64,000 nt of DNA from Dastarcus helophoroides (taxonomy: Eukaryota; Arthropoda; Insecta; Coleoptera; Bothrideridae): positions 4,719,304 through 4,783,303 of the forward strand of contig CM053328.1 of NCBI GenBank assembly GCA_028583605.1, read 5' to 3'. The position numbers and the translations under genes are program-made. Below are positions 12,170 to 22,500 of the stretch, piece after piece. Each line of letters starts with the position of its first letter. Position 1 is the stretch's first letter. Below the pieces are notes generated by a model. It saw only the letters and a list, made by a program, of their open reading frames with translations. It did not search any database and was not told where the DNA came from.

Positions 12170-13143
12170 TTATCGTCTTCCTGCGTATTCGTGACCTACG
12201 TGGTGGCGGACGCCCCATTTGAAGTGTGCGTGCTTATCAGTTTTCACAAAGGTGTGTACTGGTCCTGTTATTCCGTGCCCGTGGTCCCTTTTATGTCTGT
12301 GTTCCGCATCTATAAACGAGGGAAATTAGTTTTATATACAAACCGTTACGAGGTCAACCATAAATTACGTCGCGCGAATTTCATAACTTTGACGCAGGTG
12401 ATCGCATAACGAATGAAACGTTTTCAAAGTTTTTAATTACTATCAAATTGTTCTTTCTCAATCAAAAATTTAATTTTTTTCCGTAAGTTGGCTTTTTTAT
12501 GAAGATTCGATTTAAAAATTGAAACGAGCAACTGTTAAATTTTCGAGTTGATTTTTTGACTTTGAAATCTTTCGAAAAAGTCATAAGAAATGGTTTTCTT
12601 AAGATTGAAATTTTGAAATTTTTTTTGAATTTTCGACCTAAGTTTCGAAAATTTTAATTTAGACTAAAGTTTTAGAGAACTTACGAAATTTCCAAGATTT
12701 TTCATGAATTTTTGAATTTTTCGGAATTTGATTAGAAGTGAATTCTCAAGTGTTCTGGTTCAAACTTTGAAAAAAGATATATGAAAAATTACTGTATAAA
12801 AATTCAACAAATATTCGATGTTTTGGCAGTAATTTTTTGCCACATAAAACACTGGTTTTTTTTTCCATGATATCTGGTCTTGCTAAATTAGAGACATTGC
12901 TTGATTTCTAGTGAAAAAAAGCTTAGCTGAATTTCACTGTTCTGACGCTAAATAAGAAAGTGTTACAAAAAATAAGTGCAGTGTAAGTAATTTACCTTTA
13001 CTTTCATCATTATAAGGTAATCCAGATACTAAAACGATGGAGCAAATGAAAAACATCACAATTTCCATCTGAAAATACACAGTAATCAACTCGTACACCA
13101 CATCTTATTGCAATCGATTACTTACAATCTTTGAAATATCCAT
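12170..13143 (-). CDS. Small secreted histidine-rich peptide precursor, 76 residues
   Basis: Three exons: 13126-13143, 12996-13068, 12170-12309, with consensus donors (GTAAGT, GTAAAT) and acceptors (TTTTCAG, TTTATAG). All phases agree and the stop is TAA 12172-12170. Exon 1 encodes MDISKI; exon 2 a hydrophobic signal segment (MEIVMFFICSIVLVSG) then LPYNDESK; exon 3 a histidine-rich tail with HRHKRDHGHG, GPVHTFVKTDKHAHFKWG and VRHHVGHEYAGRR. Translation could also begin at the exon 2 methionine. A KR pair (in RHKRDHG) is a possible processing site. A TATA box lies about 65 bp upstream of the ATG. The mature peptide would be about 54 residues. I do not know a named function; an antimicrobial, metal-binding or cuticle role would be a guess. 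The exons are too short to show up as long ORFs. Confidence 0.8.
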
Positions 13144-13207
13144 TTTATTTTGAAACTCTGACGACAGTCTTCTGGTCACGTTAAACTCGATTTGTCTCTT
13201 AACCAAT

Positions 13208-13215
13208 TTATATAT
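13208..13215 (-). promoter_or_regulatory. TATA box of the histidine-rich peptide gene
   Basis: TATATAAA read on the minus strand, about 65 bp upstream of ATG 13143. This places the transcription start near 13180 and fits a strongly or inducibly expressed gene. Confidence 0.55.
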
Positions 13216-13529
13216 AATAATGTACTTTTATAAAAAGTTCCGTTCTTTCTCTTTGTAAACAAGAAAGCGTGCGGTTAAACGAGGAAAAAGTTTCAGTGAA
13301 ATGATTTGGCGAAATTTCAAGTTTAACAGATGAATGATTTTACCAATTTATTTATGCAGGACAAAGAAGTTGAACAAATTAGTTCGATGATTTAGGGTAA
13401 TTAACACTTTTTACGAAATACGGTGTGATTTTCTAAAATGTTTATTTAACTTTTTTCTTATAAAATATGACTACTATATTTTTATATATTTGACGAAACT
13501 TCATCTAGTGGAACACAAAAGATTGCATT

Positions 13530-16500
13530 TTAAGCAGTTTCGACCAGAATGTCGATGTTTTGTTGGAGTTGTGCATGTGCTTGTTGAGCCACAGCTCCCA
13601 GTTGGCCTTCCAGTGTTGCGGGTGGTTCATTTTTTAATATTTCGGCAGCTTCCCCTAGAACGGTGATTGCCTCTTCGATTTTCTCCCTAAATTCCTTCTT
13701 ATTGATGCATCCCGCCGTATACAGATTTCTTGCCAAAATAAGCAGAGGAGAATGTAATTCATACAGGGTGATTCCTAAAATTTAGATTTAAGAATTTTAG
13801 TAGTTAATAATAAACATTTTAATTAATAGAAGGCGCGTTATCAGACATTTAATAACAAATTAGATGAATGTTACAATAGGTATGTCATTTTTCAATAAGG
13901 GCTAAATACGAGACTTCAAGAAAAAATTTACGTTTTGGGTTTAAGTCAAGAATTTTATCGAATTTTGGAAATAAAGCTCAAAATTGGAAAATAAAATCAA
14001 AATTTTGTAGCTAAAATCGAATTGAGAAAAAAGTCATCAGAGTTGGGAAGTTTTTCGGAATTTCGTCCTAAATGAAGTTTTGCTTTAAATTCAAAAAGCC
14101 TGAAATTTTCAAACTCGGAAAACTATATATAACCAAGATTGTGTTTTAAATCATTCTTGGTTTCAGGGGACAAGCTTTCTATATCAACTTTTAAGTTCAA
14201 TTTACCTCTAATTCTGGAATGTCCAGGTTCTATGACATTGATCACATCCAGCAATACATAGCACAATTCAACTTTCCTTTCTAATATCAAATCAGGCAAG
14301 TCCTCGATTGTGTAGCCTTCGGATTTACCATAGAGCTGTGTCAGAGCGCACCTCAGCATTGTCATGTAGGCGTTCTTAGGATGCAATACTGAACGATACT
14401 TTCTGAATATTGCTTCACGAGCTTCGATCCCTTGAGCATCAGACATCATTTCCACAGCTTCGATCTCGTTCTGTATGGTAGCAAACACCTTTCTAACTGC
14501 ATGTGAGGTGGTTTTAAACTGGCAGTGCGTGCATTTCCATTCGCATGTATTATCTAAAATTTATATGTCTGCGTTACTTTGCTACTTACATGATATGGGG
14601 CTAACCTAATGGATCATTTGATAGTAAAACGCCATTATCACATTTACTGCATTTCAATGTACTCATATGAGTCCCTAATTCTGTCTTATCAGCACATCGT
14701 TCGCAGGTGCAATCGAAGTATTTACTCTCTTTCAGGAACTCTCTCCTCACGAGCGTAGGCCATAGTGAGTAGGTGTAACTGCTGAATAATTCACCCCCTT
14801 TTGGCACATTGACAGCAGCGCGTACCCAAACCCTGTAAATCTCAACAAAATAAGGCGAAAGTGCTCGACATCTGTGTACCCTTTCCATAATTTTTTATGA
14901 GGTTGAGTACCCTTGTTACAGAAATGCATCCTAACTAAATGAGGAAGTGTCTTTGTTTGTCTATTAGTCTGCTGAACGAATTTGAACAAAACATTATTCT
15001 GCAAGCTGCACGAACTAAAGAATTAAAATAAACGTCCAAGTTTTTGAAAATTTTAAATTATCGCAAATTTCGACTTTTTTGGGAATTTTGACTTTTTTGA
15101 TAATTTTGGCTTTTCTTCAGTATTTAGACTTTTCGAAAATTTGGCTGAAACTATTTCAAATCTATTTCTAAATCTCTACATTTAGTCAAAATTTCGACAT
15201 ATTTGAACTTTAAAAATATTATTCAAGATTTCGTCCATTTAGAACATTCTATGAGAAATTCGTCTATTTTGAAAATAACGATTTTTTTTGGAAATTCTGA
15301 TTTAAAAATTTCGACTTTTTAAAAGCTTGAACTTTTTACAAAAATTCTATCTTTTTCAAAGTTTTCCACTTTTTCAAAATTCCAACTTTTTTTGAAAATT
15401 TCGTCTTCGATTTAGACACTTTTTGAAAAATTTTAGCTATTTTTCAAAATTTGAACTTGTTTGAAACTTTCGTTTTTTTTTCAAACGTCATTTTTACCAA
15501 CTTTCGATTTTTTTTGGGAACATTTCGACCTTCGTTGAAATTTTGACTCTTTTGATGTTTTTACATAAACTGCAATTTTTGGCCAAATTTGGAATTTTTT
15601 AAAATGTCGACACGTTTTTCAAAATTTCGATTTTTTTTCAAAATTTCGATTTTTTTAAATTTCGACTTTTTTCAGGATAATAAATTTTCGCGAGAATTTC
15701 AATTCAAAAATGTTGGATTTTTAAAACGTCCAATTTTTTTGAGAATTTTAAATTATCGCAAATTTAGACTTTTTTGGGAATGTTGACTATTTTGATAATT
15801 TTGGCTTTTCTTCAGTATTTAGACTTTTCGAAAATTTGGCTGAAACTATTTCAATATTTTCTAAATTTCTACATTTAGTCAAAATTTTGACATTTTTGAA
15901 CTTTTAAAATATTATTCAAGATTTCGTCCATTTAGAACATTCTATGAGAAATTCGTCTATTTTGAAAATAACGATTTTTTTTGGAAATTCTGATTTAAAA
16001 ATTTCGACTTTTTAAAAGCTTGAACTTTTTACAAAAATTCTATCTTTTTCAAAATTTTCCACTTTTTCAAAACTCCAACTTTTTTTGAAAATTTCCTCTT
16101 CGATTTAGACACTTTTTGAAAAATTTTAGCTATTTTTCGAAATTTGAACTTGTTTGAAACTTTCGTTTTTTTTTTCAAACGTCATTTTTACAAACTTTCG
16201 ATTTTTTTTGGGAACATTTCGACCTTCGTTGAAATTTTGACTCTTTTGATGTTTTTACCTAAACTGCAATTTTTGGCCAAATTTGGAATTTTCCAAAATG
16301 TCGACACGTTTTTCAAAATTTCGATTTTTCCAAAATGTCGATTTTTTCAAAATTTCGATTTTTTTTGAAAATTTCGACTTTTTTCAGGATAATAAATTTT
16401 CGCGAGAATTTCAATTCAAAAATTTTGGATTTTTAAAAGGTCCAATTTTTTTGAGAATTTTAAATTATCGAAAATTTAGACTTTTTTGGGAATGTTGACT

Positions 16501-19500
16501 ATTTTGATAATTTTGGCTTTTCTTCAGTATTTAGACTTTTCGAAAATTTGGCTGAAACTATTTCAATATTTTCTAAATCTCTACATTTAGTCAAAATTTT
16601 GACATTTTTGAACTTTAAAAATATTATTCAAGATTTCGTCCATTTAGAACATTCTATGAGAAATTCGTCTATTTTGAAAATAACGATTTTTTTTGGAAAT
16701 TCTGATTTAAACATTTCGACTTTTTAAAAGGTTGAATTTTTTACAAAAATTCTATCTTTTTCAAAATTTTCCACTTTTTCAAAATTCCAACTATTCCAAC
16801 TTTTTTTGAAAATTTCATTTTCGATTTAGACTCTTTTTGAAAAATTTCAGCTATTTTTCAAAATTTGAACTTGTTTGAAACTTTCGTTTTTTTTTCAAAC
16901 GTCATTTTTACCAACTTTCGATTTTTTTTGGGAACATTTCGACCTCCGTTGAAATTTTGACTCTTTTGATGTTTTTACATAAACTGCAATTTTTTGGCCA
17001 AATTTGGAATTTTCCAAAATATCTACACGTTTTTTTTTTCAAAATGTTGATATTTTTCAAAATTTCGATTTTTTTTCTGAAAATTTCGACTCTTCAAGAT
17101 AATAAATTTTCGTGAGAATTTCAATTCAAAAATTTTGGATTTTTAAAATGTCCAATTTTTTTGAAAATTTAAAATTATCGCATATTTCGACGTTTTTTGG
17201 GAATTTTGACTTTTTTGATAATTTTCGCTTTTCTTCAGTATTTAGACTTTTCGAAAATTTGGCTGAAAATATTTCAATTTTGTCTAAATCGCTACATTTA
17301 GTCAAAATTTTGACATTTTTGAACTTTTAAAATATTCAAGATTTCGTCTTTTTAGAAAATGTGGAATTGTTTAGAAAATAGCGCTATTTTTCTCAAATTC
17401 CCGAATTTTTCTAAAAATGTCGACTTTTTCAAAAAAACATTTGATTCCTTTTTAAAAATCTTAACATTTGCTGGAAATTTTAACTGTATAAAAATTTCGA
17501 TAGTTTTCAATATTTCGGTTTTTTTCCCATTTTGCAAAGTCTTGTCTTATTTTCTCTTATTTTCAGTTTTTTGCATATCTCGTTTTTTTAAATCTCATCA
17601 TTTTTGCAATCTTTTAATTTTTTTCAGAATATTTTGATCTTTGAAATTTTGATTTTTTTTGAATTTTTTAAATACTTTGCAAAATTTCAAATTTTTTTGA
17701 AGTTGAAGTTTTAGGCCAAATTTAGGTTTTTAAAAAAAATTTGTCTTTTTTTTTTAAATTTAGATTTTGTTTTCGACATTTTTTAAAAATTTGAATGTTT
17801 CATGAAAAATTCCATTGAAAAATTTTGGCTTTTTTAAAAATGTTCGGCTTTCTTAAAAATTTTAAATATCGACAATTTCTTGACTTTTCTGATAATTTAG
17901 ATTTTGTTTTCGACATTTTTTTAAAATTTGAATGTTTCATGAAAAATTCCATTGAAAAATTTTGGCTTTTTAAAAATGTTCGGCTTTCTAAAAAATTTTA
18001 AATATCGACAATTACTTGACTTTTCCGATAATTTTGGTTTCGAAACAATTTCGAAAGTATGATATTGTAACGCAATGTAAATAGATGAAATAGGATTTAG
18101 AATAGAATTGTAGAATTTAGTAAATAAAAAAAGTTTCTAGAAGGTTCTGATAAGGGGAAAGCGGCCGCGATAACGAAACAAACGGCAGATAACCGTTCCA
18201 GAAATTTCGGCATTCGATAAGCCTTATCTGCCGAAAATTCTGGAAGAACGCGGGCCGAAACTATAAAAAGGCGGTCAGTTTTCCCTCGAGTCAGTCAGTT
18301 AGAAGCAAGTGCAATAAGTTGGTTAGCAATTAGTAAATAATTAGTGAGTTACTGTTCAGTTAAAGTGTGCCGAGTTAATTCAGTAATAAAGTGGGTATAA
18401 TCTATCACGTGTATCAATTCGAACCGATAACGCACGTAACAATATTTTTTTTAAATCTCGACATTTTAAAAAGTTTTAACTTTTTTTTGAAAATTTTTTA
18501 AGTTCTCGACTTTTTTAAACTCTCAACTTTTTTGCAAATTACAGCACTAAATTCCACCTCCATTGAAAATTTTGACTATTTTTTATAATTTCAATTTTTT
18601 TGAAAAATTCGTTTGTTTGCAAAATTTCATATCTCGTTTTTTTAAATCTCATCATTTTTGCAATCTTTTAATTTTTTTGAGAATATTTTGATCTTTGAAA
18701 TTTTGATTTTTTTGAGTTTTTTAAATATTTTGCAAAATATTTCTAATTTTTCTGAAGATTTTGCAGTTTTAGACCAAATTTAGGTTTTTTAAAAATTTTG
18801 TCTTTTTTTCAAAATTTAGATTTTGTTTTCGACTTTTTTTTAAATTTGAATTTTTCATGAAAAATTCCATTCAAAAATTTTGGCTTTTTGAAAAATGATC
18901 GGCTTTCTTAAAAATTTTAAATATCGACAATTTCTTGACTTTTCTGATAATTTCGGTTTCAAAACAATTTCGAAAATATGACATTTTTTTTAAATCTCGA
19001 CATTTTAAAAAGTTTTAACTTTTTTTGAAAATTTTTTATATAGTTTATAGTCTCGACTTTTCCAAACTCCCAACTTTTTTGCAAATTTCAGCACCAATTT
19101 CCACCCCTATTGAAAATTTTGACTATTTTTTATAATTTTAATTTTTTTGAAAAATTCGTTTGTTTGCAAAATTTCATCAATTTCTTAAACTTTCGATCCG
19201 ATTTTGGAAAAATTTTAACCTTTAAAATTTCGAATTTTTTATGAATATTTCAAATTGAATAGTTCAAATTTAAAAAATGCAAATGTCGACATTTTTTCCA
19301 AAATGTTGATTTGTTTTTCGAAATTACGATGGAATGAACTGGTCTTTAGTTATCTTGAAAAATTGATACACAAATCTTATTCCCTGAAACCAAGAAAAAT
19401 TAAAAACACACAAAATACCAAGGGTACTTGGCCTCCGGCCTCATATATCAGTTTTTGAAAATTTCGGCAATTCCTTTAAAAATTTTAAATTTTCATAAAA

Positions 19501-22500
19501 ATTTTCTTTTATACAATTTTCAAAGAATTTAAAAAAAATTTGACTTTTCTGATAAATTTGGTTTTTCGTCAGTATTTAGACTTTTCGAAAATTTTGAGTG
19601 AACATCCTTCAGTTTTTTTTTAAATCGTTGACGTTTTGTCAAAATTTTTACCATTTTTGGATTTTAGACTATGTTTCAAAAGTTCACCCAAAATTTCGAC
19701 ATTTTTCAACATTTAAACTTTTTTTAAAATTTCGACTTCTTTGATGATGTTTTTTTCAATTTATTTAACATTTCCTTGATGATTTAGGCATTTCTGATAA
19801 TTCCCACATTTTTAAAAATGTTTTCTTTTCGAAAATTTTAGATTTTTTTTTAAAACTTGGCAACGAAAGATTTTGATAAATTCCAATTTCATCATTTTTA
19901 CAAACTTTCGATTCCTTACGTTTATTAATTTCATTTAACATTTTTGACAAAAAAAATTAAGAAACATAATGTTTCCAACCAATAAGAATCCACTATGAAG
20001 AATAATCATATGTATTTCGATTCCTTTTTGGAAAAATTTTGATCTGTCAAACGAATTTTTATCAATATTTTGAAAAATAATATAATTTTCAAAAGTTCGC
20101 GTGTTTTCGAAGTCACGTGAATTCAAAACCGCGTACACTTAATATAACTTGAGTTCAAGGTCATGTCAGGTCAAGGTCATGCCAGTTCAAGGTCATGCCA
20201 GTTCAAGGTCATGCCAGTTCAAGGTCGTGCCAATTCAAGGTCACGTAAGTTCAACCTCTCTTCATGTCAAGATTATGTGAGCGCAGGATCGCGTATGCTG
20301 AAGGGTCACACGAGTTCAAGATCATGTGAGCCTAAGATCATGCAAGTTTAAGATCACGTAACTTGATGGTCACATGATCTCATGGTCACGTTAGTTCACT
20401 GTCAAATAAGTTTAACCTTATCTGAGCTCAAGCTGACGTGAGCCCGGGGTAATGCAATTTCAGTCATGCAAATTTAAAATCTGGCGAGTTCAAGGTCGAG
20501 TTAGGTCAAACCCTGTAGATCTCAACAAAATAAGATGAAAGTGCAGTGTTTCCCAAACTTTCAACATCTGTGTACCCTTTCCATAATTTTTTATGTGGTT
20601 GAGTACCCTCGTTTCAAAAATGCATCCTTTTTGTTTGTTTATTAGTCTGCCGAACCAATTTGAACAAAACATCATTCTGCAAGCCTCACGAACTGAAGAA
20701 TTCGTGCAGCTTTCAGAATAATGTTTTTAAAGAGACTTGTGCAAGCTGATTAAGTTAATATTGTTACGTTTATCCAAACAATTAATTTTTGAATCATCTG
20801 AAGCCGCCTCGCCTGGTGTAGAGCGTACCCCCACCAAACTCTTCCCGTCCCCCTAGGGAAACACTGGTTTAACGGATTCAAGCCTACGTACCTAAAATTT
20901 TGCTCATCCATTCCTACAGATTCGATGGCATGTACTATGTTGGAAACGCAGTTGTGTGATAGTATGGCCAGTTTGGGGTATAAACCTCTTATGAGGTATC
21001 CGGATGCAGCTCTTGCTTCGAAAGCGTTAACTTCCAACACTCCACACACGAAGTGTATTAAATCTTCGGAAAATCTCTCTAACTTACAAGGGCCCCTTAA
21101 ATATTCCACAACATTAGTTTGGTTGAATTGCCAAATCGGCTTATCTTTTCTTTTGTCGTTGTGGGCTTCCATAATCGATATTTCTTCATTCCATCTCTTT
21201 TCATCTTTTTCTTTAGCTAATAAAACTCTGAAATGGTTATATTGATAGTTAATATTTTGAAATCTTACTTCGGGGTTTTGCAAATCTCAACGTTTTTCAA
21301 ACTTGTCACTGTTTTTGAAAATCGCAGCCTTTTTAAAAATATTGATAATATCAAAAAAAAACTGGAAACGTGAAAATGTTGTAAAAAGCCGTTGTTTTTA
21401 AGTGGAAATTTTCAAAAAGGCGAAATTATTCAAAAAACTTTGAGATTGTTAAAGAATTTCCCCTTTTTTAAAATTTTCAAAGAAAAAAAATCAATTTTTA
21501 GAACATTTCTACATGTTTCCAGTTTTTTAATTGAAATTTTCGACTTTTCTTAAAATTTCAATATTTACAATTTCCTTTTTTGATGATTAACGCTTTTTTC
21601 AAAATTTTTATTTTATTCAAAATTTTCATTTTATTCAAAATTTTCATTTTATTTATTTCATATTTTTCAAAATGTTGGCTTTTTCCAAAATTTTATTTCG
21701 AGAATTTCTATACTTATGTATATGTCAAAATTTCGACTTTTTCGCAAAATTTTTACTAATTTTAAAAATTTTCACTTGTTTTTCAAATTTAGACCTTTTC
21801 TCAAAATACTATTTTATTCATTTTTGAAAATTTTGACTCAAAATTTTGACTTTGTTCGAAGTTTTTACTTTACTTTTGAAAAATTCGAGTCATTTTTTAA
21901 CAATTCGAATTTTGTATTGAAATTTCGACTTCTTTGTAACTTGAAAGTTTTTTGAATTTTTTTAATGGCAATTTCTTAGTACTAAGAGTCACACGCTTGA
22001 CGTCCATGAATTCTTTAGTACTTACTTGTCGGAACATTTGTTAGCATTCGAGTTGGATATACCAAACTGACGAGATCTAACTAGATCGAAATCGGTCTTT
22101 GGTTTCCAAACTTCGAATCTAATAAATGTTAAAACCTATTGGTCTGTGCATTAGAATCCTTGTTATGAAATGACAATTATTTTCCTTCCGAATTTAAACC
22201 CGTACTTTTTTTATATTTAGTCTTCTAAAGTTTAATAGTAAACTCAAAATCTACGTTTTTTGAACCGAAAATTACGTTTACAGATTAACGTTTTCAAAAA
22301 AATATTAAATAATATAATAATATTAATAAATAAATAAATATTAAATGTTAAACTCAACATTTTAAAAATTCCAACTGTAATCTCAAATGTTTATAAAAAA
22401 TGCTTGATAAAAATTCAAAGTTAAATGCTGGATCTGAAGAAAACGATAAGATTTGGGGAAAAAACTAACATTTATAAAAATAAGAATTGTGTAATGCAAA

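Noticed and set aside
20750..20890. C-terminal extension of SmydA-8 exon 3 (RYVGLNPLNQ...)
   Set aside because: A consensus donor at 20891-20890 splices in phase to exon 4, and the extension reads into the hAT remnant.
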